From contig CCNC01000188.1 in assembly GCA_000824845.1 (NCBI GenBank), forward strand, positions 1 to 64,000: a stretch of 64,000 bases of DNA. The letters run 5' to 3'. Both the position numbers and the translations under genes were made by a program. Each line of letters opens with the position of its first letter. The first letter of the stretch is position 1. The stretch is from Mesorhizobium sp. ORS 3359. GTDB lineage: Bacteria > Pseudomonadota > Alphaproteobacteria > Rhizobiales > Rhizobiaceae. Under the pieces are notes generated by a model. That model had not been told where the DNA came from, did no database searches, and saw nothing but the letters and a program-made list of their open reading frames with translations. Of the stretch, positions 35,655 through 45,450 are shown one piece after another.

Positions 35655-36419
35655 TCAGGTCTCGTAAATGGAGCGGTTGCGCCTCGGCCACCGCCCACCG
35701 CAACGTTGTTCCAGCCGGCTCATGTCGTCTACCGTGACACGGCGGCTGTTCTCGATCCGGATCACGCCGTCCATTCTCAGTCTGGTCAGCTGACGGCTCA
35801 CCGTCTCATTTGTAATTCCAAGGAAATCAGAGATGCCGGCGCGCGTCAGCGGCAGATCGAAGCACGCCGAGCTGGCCGCCGGGCCAACACTGGAATCGAT
35901 GTTGCGGGCGATCATGAGAAGAAAGCTCGCTACCTTCTCAGGCGCGGTCTTGCAGCCCAGAGTCACCATCCATTCGCGTGCTTCGTCGAGCTCTTTCAGC
36001 GTCTGCTTGAGCAGGCGATGCTCGAGCTCCGGTGATTGCTTCATCATCTTTTCGATTGCCGCTTTCGGAAACGAGCATATCGAGACAGTCGTTGCCGCTT
36101 CGGCATGGATCGCGCTTTTCGCCTCGAAGGGCTGTCCCAGAAAATCCGGCGCGAACCGGAGACCGACGATTTGCTGGCGGCCGTCCGAGAGGCTCTTCGT
36201 CAGCTTCACCACGCCCGAAAGCACGTTCGAATAGCTGTTGAGGGTCTCGGCATCGCCAATCAGTTCGATGCCCCGTTCGACCCTGTGCCGTGACGAAGTC
36301 TTGGCGAGCTTGGCCAAACGATCTGGATCGAGTGCGCTGCAGAGGCCACGGTGCCGTGCCTGGCAAGACAGGCAATAGACGGGGATGCCGGAACTGTGAA
36401 GACCGTGCCGTAGTGTCAT
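35655..36419 (-). CDS. fnrN: FNR-type oxygen-sensing transcriptional regulator
   Basis: The start is ATG 36419, with GGGAGAG upstream. The 254-residue protein keeps all four cysteines of an FNR-type iron-sulfur sensor: Cys16, Cys19, Cys27 (CLSCQARHRGLC) and Cys115. These are followed by a cyclic-nucleotide-binding-like core (GVVKLTKSLSDGRQQIVGLRF) and a C-terminal HTH with the recognition helix ITNETVSRQLTRLRMDG (E-SR type). It should bind TTGAT-N4-ATCAA boxes when oxygen is low and activate genes such as hemN and high-affinity oxidase genes in nodules. It diverges from hemN, its usual target. I see no perfect FNR box between them. Confidence 0.88.
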   Translation of the reverse strand: MTLRHGLHSSGIPVYCLSCQARHRGLCSALDPDRLAKLAKTSSRHRVERGIELIGDAETLNSYSNVLSGVVKLTKSLSDGRQQIVGLRFAPDFLGQPFEAKSAIHAEAATTVSICSFPKAAIEKMMKQSPELEHRLLKQTLKELDEAREWMVTLGCKTAPEKVASFLLMIARNIDSSVGPAASSACFDLPLTRAGISDFLGITNETVSRQLTRLRMDGVIRIENSRRVTVDDMSRLEQRCGGRWPRRNRSIYET

Positions 36420-36587
36420 TGATCGCTCTCCCGATCTGATCGCCCTCCCGGTCCCAAGCGCCGGCACGATAACCATCGACGGTAGAAAAATCCTTGCGGC
36501 AGTTTGTCATGCTGGAGGCTGACCGAAATCAGTGCTTTGGCTCATCTGTGCGTCCACAGTTGGCGACTCAAACAGGTTGACCACGAC

Positions 36588-37937
36588 ATGCGATCGGAAC
36601 TTGCTGCCAGACTTGGTGAGAATGTCCCGCGCTATACCAGTTACCCCAGCACACCGCATTTCCATCAAGGTATCGATGCGGTCGTTTATCGCGGCTGGCT
36701 GGAGGCACTCGAAGGCGGCGGGGAGCTATCGCTTTACCTGCATATTCCCTATTGCGACAGGCTCTGCTGGTTTTGCGCGTGCCATACCAAACATACACGT
36801 CACTATGCGCCGGTCGCCGCCTATTTGCAGTCGTTGTATGCAGAGATCGCGACGGTTGGCAGCCTTGTCAGCGGCAAGGGCCGAGTTCGCGCGGTTCATT
36901 TCGGGGGCGGTTCGCCGACCATGCTGAAGCCGCAGCATCTGGTGACATTGGGGACGGCGCTGCGAGACAATTTTGATTTTCTCGATGATGCCAAAATCAG
37001 CGTCGAGATCGATCCGAACGATATGGACGGAGTCCGCCTCGACGCGCTTGCCGAAATCGGCATGACCAGGGCGAGCCTCGGCGTGCAGGACTTCGATCCG
37101 AAAGTGCAAAGAGCGATCAACCGCGAGCAAAGTTTGTTGCAGACCAAGGCAGTCGTCGATGGCGTTCGCTCCCGGGGAGTAGATTCCGTGAACCTTGATC
37201 TGCTCTATGGCCTGCCGCATCAAACCAGCGAGAGCGTGCGTTCCACCGTGGCGCAGGCGCTGACCCTGGAACCGGACAGGATCGCCCTGTTCGGCTATGC
37301 TCACGTGCCCTGGTTCAAGAAACATCAGACGATGATCGACGAGGCATGGCTCCCCGGTCCGACGGAGCGGTTTGCGCAATCGCAACTTGCTGCGCGAGCG
37401 ATCGAGGACAATGGATACGAATCAATCGGGCTCGACCATTTCGCAAGGCCGGGCGATGCGTTGGCGATAGCGGCCCGCGCGGGAGAATTGCATCGCAATT
37501 TTCAGGGTTACACCGAGGATCGCTGCGAGACGTTGATTGGACTTGGCTCTTCGTCCATCGGCCGGTTTCGTCAAGGCTATGTGCAGAACATGCCTTCGAC
37601 CGGCGAATACCGGAGCATGACGGAAGACGGGAAGCTGGCCGCCGTCCGCGGCATAGCATTTTCCGACGACGATCGCGTCCGGGGCTGGATCATTGAGCGA
37701 CTGATGTGCGATTTCGCCTTCTCGGCGATCGACTTGGTGGAGAGCTTCGGGAAAGCCGGCCAGAAGCTCCTCCGTCAGGCAAGCTCCATAGCCCTTAATG
37801 ATCCTGCTCGACTGCTCGAACTCCAAGGCGACCGATTCGTCGTGCCGGCGGAAAATCGCCCGTTCGTAAGGAGCATTGCGGCGAAGTTCGACAAATATTT
37901 CGAGGGTGGAACGGCCAGGCACTCAGCTGCAGTTTGA
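36588..37937 (+). CDS. hemN: oxygen-independent coproporphyrinogen III oxidase
   Basis: The start is ATG 36588 (MRSELAARLGENVPRYTSYP); upstream codons in frame are not conserved in the family. The 449-residue protein has the radical SAM cluster LHIPYCDRLCWFCACHTKHT (Cys56, Cys60, Cys63), the SAM-binding VHFGGGSPTML and the later ESIGLDHFA segment, all typical of HemN. It decarboxylates coproporphyrinogen III to protoporphyrinogen IX without oxygen and is needed for haem under micro-oxic nodule conditions. It lies divergent to fnrN with 168 bp between starts, fitting FnrN control. Length is normal. Confidence 0.95.
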   Translation: MRSELAARLGENVPRYTSYPSTPHFHQGIDAVVYRGWLEALEGGGELSLYLHIPYCDRLCWFCACHTKHTRHYAPVAAYLQSLYAEIATVGSLVSGKGRVRAVHFGGGSPTMLKPQHLVTLGTALRDNFDFLDDAKISVEIDPNDMDGVRLDALAEIGMTRASLGVQDFDPKVQRAINREQSLLQTKAVVDGVRSRGVDSVNLDLLYGLPHQTSESVRSTVAQALTLEPDRIALFGYAHVPWFKKHQTMIDEAWLPGPTERFAQSQLAARAIEDNGYESIGLDHFARPGDALAIAARAGELHRNFQGYTEDRCETLIGLGSSSIGRFRQGYVQNMPSTGEYRSMTEDGKLAAVRGIAFSDDDRVRGWIIERLMCDFAFSAIDLVESFGKAGQKLLRQASSIALNDPARLLELQGDRFVVPAENRPFVRSIAAKFDKYFEGGTARHSAAV

Positions 37938-38350
37938 GCATTTTGATCGTAAAATTCGCGTCAATCGCGTTTGATCGATTGCTAGCCATTTCCGCAGCAC
38001 GGGAAATTGCGAGGGTTCATGTGGCTGCATATAGCAGCCTGGCCTCTCATCGCGGCGCCTCAGTCGAACGCGACAACGTCGCAGCAAGCGTCGCGCCAAA
38101 ACTGCGGCGACGCGAGAAACGCGCAGGATCCTGCATATCTTGCTTATGCAGGTTTCTGCACTGGCCGCTGGCGCGTGCCTATTCGACAGAAGGGCCGACG
38201 GTCAGGGTGGAGTGTCGCTCTGGGCCTACATGCTGCCTGGCAGCGACAGGAAAGCCATCGACGCAAGCTCTTTACGAGGCTGCGATCGGCATCTTGATTG
38301 TCGATTTCTTGCTATGGGATGCCGAAGGCTGTCGCCCCGGCGAGTGCTGG
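37938..38350. other. intergenic, nothing certain
   Basis: Plus-strand frames of 80-150 codons here lack ribosome sites and family features. No terminator with a T-run is evident after hemN. Confidence 0.35.
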
Positions 38351-39085
38351 CTAAACGCCTCGTTTGTTGCCCCAGAGCATAACGTGCAGCTGTGGTAACA
38401 CGCGGGCTTCGAACCACCTGTCGCCGGTTACGCTGTCTACCAGCCACTCCATGCGTTTCATTATTCCATCAACGTCGACAGGAGCGTCTTCATTTCCGGG
38501 GTGTGGCGGCGTGTGATTGCCGGGTTGCAGATAGACTGGAAGTCGCGGAAATCTCGCCGCGGCCTCTTTCGCAAAGGCATAGTCATTTTCGTCGAAAACA
38601 ACGAGCTTCAGCACGACTTGCGGCTTGTCCTGCGCCGCCTGGAAGCATGCCTCGATAATAGCCCAATCGGTCCTCATTTCACTTGACGGCGGCTTTGGGC
38701 TAAGGACCAGCACGTCAAGTTCGGCGAACCATTCCCGGACCACGGAACCTTGGGTTTCCAGAGCAAATCGGTAGCCCTCGTCATGGCCTCGTTTGATGAG
38801 AGCACCGAAAGGCTGGATAGCCGGATTGCCGCCTGACAGCGAAACCATCAACGGGCGGCCGCCGGAAAGCGCGACAATCTTTTGCCACACGGCGTCGCAG
38901 GACATCATCTGCCATTCATCCCGGAATTGCCTGTCGACCGCATGCAGACTGTCGCACCAGGAACAGCGATAATCACACCCGCCGGTTCTGACGAAGACCG
39001 TCGGCAGACCGATGAGCACGCCCTCGCCCTGGATCGTCGGCCCGAAAATCTCACTCACGCGGATTGCGGGATGCGTATCGGTCAT
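38351..39085 (-). CDS. queE: 7-carboxy-7-deazaguanine synthase
   Basis: Start ATG 39085 overlaps the queD stop (ATGA). The 244-residue protein has the QueE radical SAM motif [18 protein letters not shown] (Cys37, Cys41, Cys44), the preceding [20 protein letters not shown] characteristic of the family, and [10 protein letters not shown] for SAM binding. It converts 6-carboxytetrahydropterin to 7-carboxy-7-deazaguanine. Third gene of a queC-queD-queE operon. Confidence 0.95.
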   Translation of the reverse strand: MTDTHPAIRVSEIFGPTIQGEGVLIGLPTVFVRTGGCDYRCSWCDSLHAVDRQFRDEWQMMSCDAVWQKIVALSGGRPLMVSLSGGNPAIQPFGALIKRGHDEGYRFALETQGSVVREWFAELDVLVLSPKPPSSEMRTDWAIIEACFQAAQDKPQVVLKLVVFDENDYAFAKEAAARFPRLPVYLQPGNHTPPHPGNEDAPVDVDGIMKRMEWLVDSVTGDRWFEARVLPQLHVMLWGNKRGV

Positions 39086-39438
39086 GGCCGGCATTCGGCC
39101 CATGTTTTCGGCGTCTCGCTAACCCGCACGGCCGTGGTTTCGGGCAAGCGTGCCTTGCACCATTCATAAAAGTGTCTGGCCAGACATTCCGCGGTAACCT
39201 TTTCATGCCCCAGCACGTCATTGAGATGTCGGTGGTCGAATTTATCGTCGATATAACGTTTGAGCGGTGCCAAATCGTGATAGTCGCGGACAAAGCCGTG
39301 CTCGTTCAGTTCCTTGCCCGATAGCTCCACTTCGACGATGTAGTTATGCCCGTGCAGGCGCGCGCACTGGTGGTCAGGCGGCAGGGACGTGAGTTGATGA
39401 GAGGCTGAAAAGTGGAATTCCTTGGTGATGCGGAACAT
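39082..39438 (-). CDS. queD: 6-carboxytetrahydropterin synthase
   Basis: Start ATG 39438 overlaps the queC stop (TAATG), preceded by AGGAGGGGGG. The 118-residue protein shows the zinc histidines of the PTPS fold: HFSASHQL and [13 protein letters not shown]. The catalytic Cys is in the QCARLHGH region, with His/Asp in FDHRHLND and Glu in [11 protein letters not shown]. It makes 6-carboxytetrahydropterin from dihydroneopterin triphosphate, the first dedicated step to preQ0. Confidence 0.95.
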   Translation of the reverse strand: MFRITKEFHFSASHQLTSLPPDHQCARLHGHNYIVEVELSGKELNEHGFVRDYHDLAPLKRYIDDKFDHRHLNDVLGHEKVTAECLARHFYEWCKARLPETTAVRVSETPKTWAECRP

Positions 39439-40136
39439 TACACCCCCCTCCTGCGCAACGCGTCCAGCCAGAAGTCGGCGTCCTCGTAGTCGGTGGGATC
39501 TGGGTGGCCACAGAGATGAAACGCCTCGCGCCGCTCGACGCACGTCCCGCACCGTCCACAGTGACGCTTGCCGCCCTTGTAGCAGGACCAGGTCTCCGCA
39601 AATGGCGTGCCGTGGCGGGCTCCATCCTCAATTATGTCCGCCTTTGTGAGATTCACATAAGGCGTATAGAGTCGAATATTCGCGTAGCCTTCGAGCGCGC
39701 GGTCTTGCATCATCTGGAAGGCGTCGATGAAGGCTGGTCGGCAGTCCGGATAGATGAAGTGATCGCCACCATGCACGGCCGTCGCCACCGCTTCCGACTT
39801 GCGCGCGGCAGCGAAGCCGAAGGCGATGGCCAACATGATGGCGTTCCGATTGGGCACCACCGTGACCTTCATCATGTCTTCGGCGTAGTGCCCATCGGGT
39901 ACCTCCACATTGTCGGTAAGCGCGGAGCCGGAAAGGCCGCGGCCGATTTCGCAGATGTCGATGATGCTGTGCGGGACGTTCAGACGCTCCGCGCAAAGGC
40001 TGGCGAAGTCCAATTCCTTGCTGTGCCTTTGGCCGTAATCGAAGGATAGCAGGCCGGCGAGTTCGTGCTCCGCTGCCACTTTGTGAGCAAGGGAAATGGA
40101 GTCCAATCCGCCGGAGCAGACGACGAGAGTCTTCAT
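39438..40136 (-). CDS. queC: 7-cyano-7-deazaguanine (preQ0) synthase
   Basis: The start is ATG 40136 (MKTLVVCSGGLDSISLAHKV), with AGGAAA upstream; the longer open frame is not conserved. The 232-residue protein has the PP-loop SGGLDS, the FDYGQRHSKEL strand and the C-terminal zinc cluster CGRCGTCVERREAF. It converts carboxydeazaguanine to preQ0 with ammonia and ATP. It heads the queCDE operon. preQ0 feeds queuosine tRNA modification or, in some islands, 7-deazaguanine DNA modification. No queF, folE, tgt or dpd gene lies in this window. Confidence 0.95.
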   Translation of the reverse strand: MKTLVVCSGGLDSISLAHKVAAEHELAGLLSFDYGQRHSKELDFASLCAERLNVPHSIIDICEIGRGLSGSALTDNVEVPDGHYAEDMMKVTVVPNRNAIMLAIAFGFAAARKSEAVATAVHGGDHFIYPDCRPAFIDAFQMMQDRALEGYANIRLYTPYVNLTKADIIEDGARHGTPFAETWSCYKGGKRHCGRCGTCVERREAFHLCGHPDPTDYEDADFWLDALRRRGV

Positions 40137-40436
40137 CGTTGGGGTTTCCTGTTTTGACCGGGTAGGCTGCGACCGGAGATTTCTCTGCTCTCCCAGTACC
40201 CCAGGGAGCCTCGTTTGTGAACTGAGGACGAATTTGATGCGCTGACGTGCCGCTGTGCTCAAGCGGGCTGAGCCTGCAAGAAACACGAAACTGATAGACG
40301 GCCCACCTCACTGCATGTCCAAGATCCAGGCATAACAAAATAGACTCTGAAAGAGGCCGGAGCTTCAGAAACAAGCTTCTCGACGCTTCAATCAAGCGCC
40401 AGGTGGCGGAGCTTCGAGGACCTAAGGAACCGAGTT
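40137..40436. other. divergent promoter region of queC and the next gene
   Basis: This 300-bp spacer should contain both promoters. I looked for a preQ1 riboswitch on the minus strand and found only generic pairing (GGCTCCCTGGGGTACTGGGAG), not the preQ1-I, -II or -III patterns. Confidence 0.35.
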
Positions 40437-41027
40437 ATGGGTCTCGAGCGGAAGGCCAACGTCATTACCTTCCCGCGCCTTCCGCCCAAGACTGGTTCGA
40501 ATCGGAGCACACGCGGGCCAAGGGCCGAGCGTCACCCAAACCAAATGGGTCGGGCGTGGGCCGACATCTGTGAACAAGCCGTGTGCGTCGTTGCAATTAC
40601 CCCGGTGTTGCGCGCAATTGCTCCCATGGCTGCGGATGAACTGGATTCGCTGGTATTCCAGATGGCGGTCGAAAGTGTCGGCGCGCTCTCCATAGGCTTC
40701 ACTGAAAAGGCTGCGGCGATAGCCGCCAGGAGCCGCGGTCTCCTACTTTTCGACGTGCGGGTGGACGGTGACGCGGCGGTCCAGCGGATCGCGGCCATCC
40801 GATATCCAAGTGACCGGACGGGCGTGCTGGCTTTGGACATACGAGGCGTGGGTATTCGCCATTGCATTGTCGGCGGGACTTTCTCGGCTTTGACCGCGCC
40901 ACTGGAGAATTGGACCGGCATGCCCCTGTCGATGCAGGCAAAGATTAGTGTCGACGACCATGCCACTCTCTTCCTAGGCGCCTTGCGGGAGGCCGGACAT
41001 TTGCCGATCAGCCAGCCTGATTCATAA
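40437..41027 (+). CDS. hypothetical protein, 196 aa
   Basis: The start is ATG 40437, with AAGGAA 9 nt upstream. The product begins MGLERKANVITFPRLPPKTG and has a helix-rich middle (AADELDSLVFQMAVESVGAL) and alternating strands (GVLALDIRGVGIRHCIVGGT). No signal peptide or membrane segments. I do not recognise a family. It diverges from queC and ends shortly before an IS1380 remnant, so it may belong to the que region or be a passenger. Confidence 0.6.
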   Translation: MGLERKANVITFPRLPPKTGSNRSTRGPRAERHPNQMGRAWADICEQAVCVVAITPVLRAIAPMAADELDSLVFQMAVESVGALSIGFTEKAAAIAARSRGLLLFDVRVDGDAAVQRIAAIRYPSDRTGVLALDIRGVGIRHCIVGGTFSALTAPLENWTGMPLSMQAKISVDDHATLFLGALREAGHLPISQPDS

Positions 41028-41159
41028 GGGTTGGCGGAGGTGGTGAAAGCCGTTGAAACGCTGTGGGATTGGTCGCTTACGCCAATTCTAATTATTTCCG
41101 GAGACCCCACTCCTACCGCATCTGAGCGGTTTGTCATCTGTCACAGGCAAGTCCGTGAT

Positions 41160-41560
41160 TGCCCGTTTCGACGGCGGCGTGCCGTCGGCCAACAATGGCG
41201 AATACTGCCGGCGCGGCGCGGCCGAAAACCACATCAAGTCCTGGAAGACGCATCTCACTGGCCACCGCACATCCTCCTCAAGAGCGACGGCTAACCAGTT
41301 CCGGCTGTTCCTGCATGCCGGCGCCAACTGGCTTATGCGGGGCTTGCGCGCCGCGATGCCGAAACGAGCTCTGCCGTCGTCCGACTCGACACGCTGCGTT
41401 TGCGCCTCATCATGATCGCCGCGCGTGTGGTCGAAACGAAGACCCAAATCCCCGCCTGCACCTGCCGGCATTCTGCGCGGACCGGCGCATCCTGCGCATC
41501 GTCCTCAGTCGCATCCTTCAACTCGCGACATAAACGAGGGGAACCCCGAAACGAACGCGC
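41160..41560 (+). pseudogene. IS1380-family transposase C-terminal remnant
   Basis: The plus strand reads IARFDGGVPSANNGEYCRRG, AAENHIKSWKTHLTGHRTSSSRATANQFRLFLHAGANWLM, then after frameshifts LRLIMIAARVVETKTQ and LHLPAFCADRRILRIVLSRI. This is the conserved C-terminal half of IS1380/DDE_Tnp_1 transposases. Inactive. Confidence 0.82.
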
Positions 41561-41665
41561 CGCAAAGCCCCGCCTGCCATCACCGGCGGATCAACCCCGG
41601 CGCCCGACGGGGCGGCAAAACGTACCGCAATGGCGACCAGAGCGCCACCTCAGGCCGCCGAAAGC

Positions 41666-42034
41666 TCATCGCCGTGCATCAAGCGGGCCAGGTGACCGCC
41701 GGTGATCGAGGACCTCTGGATCGTCAATGCACAATGCCCCAAGTATACAACTCAGCCAGCCTTCAACGACCAAGCTATGTTCGGACTTGTGCTTGTCAGC
41801 GCCTTGGGGGACTGCTGTAGCTGGAGCGGTCATTATAATGGCCAAGGCCGTGGCAGCAAGTATCGTTCGCGGCCAGTTAGACCACAATTTGAGGAGCCTC
41901 AAGAGCCCTACATTGTCTTCTTTTGAGGTAGGCATTTTTCGTTTTCCTTTTTGATCAACACGGATTTGAAGAGGATCTGGTGTTATTTCCCGCCGGGAGA
42001 GCCGGCGAAGCAGATATTCATATGGTCGATTCAT
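41666..42034 (-). CDS. small hypothetical protein with one hydrophobic segment
   Basis: ATG 42034 has a strong ribosome site (CAGGAG, 5 nt). The 122-residue product begins MNRPYEYLLRRLSRREITPD, contains one membrane-type segment (RTILAATALAIIMTAPATAV, about residues 56-75) and ends with a Pro/Arg-rich tail running into IS debris. The C-terminal part may be altered by the adjacent mobile DNA. No family recognised; possibly a short membrane peptide with a read-through tail. Confidence 0.45.
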   Translation of the reverse strand: MNRPYEYLLRRLSRREITPDPLQIRVDQKGKRKMPTSKEDNVGLLRLLKLWSNWPRTILAATALAIIMTAPATAVPQGADKHKSEHSLVVEGWLSCILGALCIDDPEVLDHRRSPGPLDARR

Positions 42035-42513
42035 GAGTTCTCCTGAATGTTTGTTTTACGGGAATCGTCATGGCAGCCCTAGCTGACAGCCTGAAAGCGA
42101 TCTGCGGGATAGCGATCCTGTCTGCCAAGCGCAGCAACATCCAACGGAGCTGGGCGTCCCACGGGATGCGCAGCAGATTGCGTTCGGACGAACGTTATGT
42201 GAACTCCTGGGTTACCTGCGCGACGGCAATGTCGGGATGCGTATCATGGCTGTGACTATGCAATTGGCATGCCACCAAGAGGGTTGTGAGCAGCGACCAC
42301 AAATCGGCGGATTCGTCCCTGGCCGGCTTGATCCTGACCCCCAGGGTGTCTGGACCTGAACACAGATTGTCGTTAATCGGACCCTCACAAAACGCTGTGA
42401 CCAGCTTTAGCACCGGATACGTGAGTCCTCCTTGAGAATTGCGCGTCTGGGAGGGGCAGATCGGGAAGGAGCCTCCCGATCATCCGGCGCCCCTAGTCTT
42501 CTTGGAGGTTTCT
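42035..42513. other. coding-like remnant without start
   Basis: From about 42135 to 42356 one plus-strand phase is open and coding-like (ELGVPRDAQQIAFGRTLCEL LGYLRDGN, then MAVTMQLACHQEGCEQRPQI) and ends at a stop, but has no proper start. Probably the 3' end of a deleted gene; parent not identified. Confidence 0.35.
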
Positions 42514-42792
42514 ATGAAGGACTCACGCATTCCCGAGCCGGTTTTGGTGGCTATGTCAGAGGGGGTGCACGTCATTCGCGCTTATCGTGAACACCTTGGA
42601 TATTCGATCGAAGACGTGGCGGTGACGAGCGGGTTAGCCACTGAGGAAATCCAAAACATCGAGTCGGGCTTAAGGTACAACAAGGGCTATCGGGATCGCA
42701 TCGTGAAATCATTGTCCCTGCCTGTGGGAATTCTTGAGGAGGCCGAGATGATGGGCGTTGCGTCACGAGTGGAGAATTTGCAAGTGAGTTGA
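42514..42792 (+). CDS. XRE-type helix-turn-helix regulator, 92 aa
   Basis: The start is ATG 42514, with GGAGG 6 nt upstream. The product is a single HTH domain: VHVIRAYREHLGYSIEDVAV TSGLATEEIQNIESGLRYNK. The pattern (helix, turn with SGLA, recognition helix EEIQNIESG) is that of Cro/XRE proteins. A short C-terminal helix (GILEEAEMMGVASRVENL) could dimerise. Genes of this size on integrative elements often control excision or transfer, but no partner genes are next to it. Confidence 0.72.
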   Translation: MKDSRIPEPVLVAMSEGVHVIRAYREHLGYSIEDVAVTSGLATEEIQNIESGLRYNKGYRDRIVKSLSLPVGILEEAEMMGVASRVENLQVS

Positions 42793-43312
42793 ACATCAAT
42801 ACCCCAGCTCGTGGCCCTGTTTGGCTTGATTGGCGGCTGAAGCGACCCGAGCCGGTCGGCCGCCCGGCGGGTCGCCGGATGCCTGCGTCAGAGCCATAGA
42901 ATTCTTGAAAAAGTTCACTCCGATGCATAGGCAATCGGCGGGGCGTTGCGAAGGGTCAAGACTATTGCCGCCCAACGCATGTAGGCCGCTTAGAGTTTCT
43001 GAATACTACCCGAAAACGGCCACGGCCCCATTTCTCGGCTGATGCTAGCCGCGATCCTGGAATGCGAAGTTGAAACCTTGGCAGCCGAACTATCCCGGTC
43101 AGGGCCTTCGGCGGGGTATAGCGCCGTTGGCGCCGGGACATATTACCACTCGTCTCCTTTCTCGGGCTTCGGTGATGGCAGGATTGCAATGGCACCATGT
43201 GGCGGAAAACGCCCGACCGTGGACGCTGGTTGTTTCCGGGGTGGCGCCATTGCTTATTGCCTGCCAGGCAATGATCTTCGGTTGGGAAAGCTGTTTCGGG
43301 ACTTGGCCTAAA
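42793..43312. other. intergenic, nothing recognised
   Basis: Frames here have no ribosome sites or motifs. The right end is the 3' flank of the dioxygenase-like gene. Confidence 0.35.
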
Positions 43313-44287
43313 TCAGCGAATAACCGGTTCGCCGTGGAAGCGTCGCCGCGAGGGCGGCGAAACGCCGAAGCCGACTTCCATCATCAGCCTCGGGCTGTGC
43401 GCCGGTACGGTGCCCATGTGGAAGCCGAACGGATCCTCGACGAAACCAAGCCCTGCCTCTCCGGTAAGTGTCACGGCGCTTTGCTCGCCATAGACGCCCA
43501 GTACCTCTTCTGCGGGATGGCCGACGAGAAGCGTCAGTTGATGCTTGAGCGCGCGTCGCTTGTGACTGCCGCGGACGTAGACATGCGGGCCGGTGCCCTC
43601 GTCTACCGGCAGTAGGTAAAAGAAGAACTTCAACATCCGCCAGTCATCAAGATCGAAGTGGTATTTGCCGAGTGATGCCAGGTTCTTGTCTGCGTCGGAG
43701 GCCTGGGTGGTGGGGAAGCTCCACCAAACGCGCGTGGTGATCAGTTTCGCCTGGCCGCCCAGATAGTGTTGAGCGATATCCATGAGCAACGGATCGTTTT
43801 GGATGGCAACTGCCGCCTTGCAGCCGAGAATGCGCTCGAAATAGTGGCCGCTGAGCAAGGGACGGCCGAACCGAGCTTCAGCCTGTGCATGCTCCGTCGG
43901 CATGAATTCGAAACGGCGATCGAAATTTCCAAAGCAAGGTGTGCATCGCACGAAAGCTGCAATCTCCTCATGGATAAATTTGGGCAAGACGAGTCCGGAA
44001 AAAAGCCCATCCGACTGCAGCGCATCGACAACGTCCCGGCGATTGACGCCGACAAACATTGTTTCGCGCCCTTTCTGCGACGCTCGAACAGGCTTTGCAC
44101 CAAGCCAGTGCATTCTCCGTGCCGGCATAGTGCGGGCGAGCACGAACATCGGCAGCCACGCTGGATTCTCGCGAAGATCCGACAGATATGTCGGAATGCG
44201 CACGGCCATGCGACGTAGCATACTGCCGTTTCGTGCGATTGCTTCGAGATTTGTAGCGACGGCTTTGTCGGTATTCGTAACGGTCAT
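43313..44287 (-). CDS. phytanoyl-CoA dioxygenase (PhyH)-like Fe(II)/2-oxoglutarate enzyme
   Basis: The start is ATG 44287, preceded by GAGGAT. The 324-residue protein has the HxD iron motif in LGKYHFDLDDWRMLKFFFYL, the core strand VDEGTGPHVYVRGSHKRRAL and a distal His/Arg segment FGFHMGTVPAHSPRLMMEVG, the layout of PhyH-type dioxygenases. These hydroxylate small molecules or acyl chains using O2 and 2-oxoglutarate. The N-terminal 90 residues (NLEAIARNGSMLRRMAVRIP) are extra. Substrate unknown. It lies upstream of panB in the same direction, but the 300-bp gap suggests separate transcription. Confidence 0.8.
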   Translation of the reverse strand: MTVTNTDKAVATNLEAIARNGSMLRRMAVRIPTYLSDLRENPAWLPMFVLARTMPARRMHWLGAKPVRASQKGRETMFVGVNRRDVVDALQSDGLFSGLVLPKFIHEEIAAFVRCTPCFGNFDRRFEFMPTEHAQAEARFGRPLLSGHYFERILGCKAAVAIQNDPLLMDIAQHYLGGQAKLITTRVWWSFPTTQASDADKNLASLGKYHFDLDDWRMLKFFFYLLPVDEGTGPHVYVRGSHKRRALKHQLTLLVGHPAEEVLGVYGEQSAVTLTGEAGLGFVEDPFGFHMGTVPAHSPRLMMEVGFGVSPPSRRRFHGEPVIR

Positions 44288-44400
44288 CAGGATCCTCAGG
44301 TATGAATGCACTTTCGACGAAGCATTGGTTCTCACTGCTTCGTCACGTATTACCCAAACCCGATTCCCGCAGCGGAAGAACGCTAGCCACGCGTCAAGTT

Positions 44401-44415
44401 TTGTGCAACGCACAA
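44401..44415. promoter_or_regulatory. perfect dyad upstream of PhyH-like gene
   Basis: TTGTGC-AAC-GCACAA is a perfect 6+6 inverted repeat about 115 bp upstream of the ATG at 44287. Possible operator; regulator unknown. Confidence 0.35.
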
Positions 44416-44589
44416 TTTCCCTCATCAGGAAACGCAGTTAGATACTGCTTCCCTCACCAAACATCAGGATCTCTCTGAGCCACCGCCCATTAGGTGGCGG
44501 CAATGATGGATCGCGTGCCGCACCCGATTGCGAAGATTGGCCACCCGATCAGCCCAGTATTCTTCGACACGCCTTTCGCGGCGGCACGC

Positions 44590-45450
44590 TCATGCGGCTC
44601 CTCCGCTTCCTGTCGCGTCAGCGTCAGCATCTTTGGGCGCATCGGCAAAGACGTGCTCGGCAGCAGGGAAGCGCCGCTTGCGCACCTCATCCGCATAGGC
44701 CGCGGTCGCGGCGCCGGCCTGGTCACCGAGTTCTGCGTAGCGCTTGACGAATTTCGGCCTGAATGGGGAAAACAGGCCGAGCATGTCGTCACTCACCAGG
44801 ATCTGGCCGTCGCAGGCCGGTGAGGCGCCGATGCCGATGGTTGGGATGCCAATCTCGCTGGTGATGCGGCGCGCGAGCTGCTCTGGCACCTTTTCAAGCA
44901 CGACCGAAAAGGCCCCGGCTTGCGCGACCGATATCGCGTCGCGCCTGATCCGCTCGGCGTCCTCTCCCCTGCCCTGCACGCGGTAGCCGCCGAAAGCGTT
45001 GACTGCCTGCGGCGTCAGGCCGATATGAGCCATGACAGGGATGCCACGAGCACCGAGGAATTGGATAGTAGCGGCCATCGCCTCGCCGCCCTCCAACTTG
45101 ACAGCCGCGCAGCCGGTCTCAGCCATTAAACGAGCCGCGTTGCGGAACGCCTGCTCGGGACTTTCCTCATAAGAGCCGAACGGCAGGTCAACGACCATCA
45201 GCGCCTTCTCCAGGCCACCGCGCACGGCCTTGGCATGCATGATCATCATGTCGAGGGTGACGCCGAGCGTCGACGGCAGGCCGTGCAGCACCATGCCCAC
45301 GCTGTCGCCGACAAGAACGATGTCGCAATGTCGATCGACCAGTCTTGCAATCGGCGTCGTATAGGCCGTCAGGCACACCAGGGGGACGCCACCCTTACGG
45401 GCCCGAATATCGGGCGGTGTAATCGCCCTCGAATCACCTGCTGTGCTCAA
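44590..45450 (-). CDS. panB: 3-methyl-2-oxobutanoate hydroxymethyltransferase
   Basis: I place the start at TTG 45450 (preceded by GGGGAAGG at 6 nt); another TTG at 45513 is possible, and there is no ATG. The protein of about 286 residues has PanB hallmarks: [36 protein letters not shown] (metal-binding Asp), [31 protein letters not shown] and [20 protein letters not shown]. It makes ketopantoate from ketoisovalerate and methylene-tetrahydrofolate in pantothenate synthesis. panC, which often accompanies it, is not in the window; panD is, twice. Confidence 0.95.
   Translation of the reverse strand: MSTAGDSRAITPPDIRARKGGVPLVCLTAYTTPIARLVDRHCDIVLVGDSVGMVLHGLPSTLGVTLDMMIMHAKAVRGGLEKALMVVDLPFGSYEESPEQAFRNAARLMAETGCAAVKLEGGEAMAATIQFLGARGIPVMAHIGLTPQAVNAFGGYRVQGRGEDAERIRRDAISVAQAGAFSVVLEKVPEQLARRITSEIGIPTIGIGASPACDGQILVSDDMLGLFSPFRPKFVKRYAELGDQAGAATAAYADEVRKRRFPAAEHVFADAPKDADADATGSGGAA

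Noticed and set aside
36420-36587. FNR box between fnrN and hemN
   Set aside because: TTGATCGC near 36419 lacks the second half (ATCAA) at the right distance; no TTGAT-N4-ATCAA found.
37938-37985. Nod-box-like words (ATCAAAC...AATTTTACGATC) on the minus strand
   Set aside because: Spacing does not fit the nod box, and it would read antisense into the end of hemN with no gene to control.
40137-40436. preQ1 riboswitch upstream of queC
   Set aside because: Position is attractive, but none of the preQ1-I, -II or -III core sequences is present; only generic GC-rich pairing.
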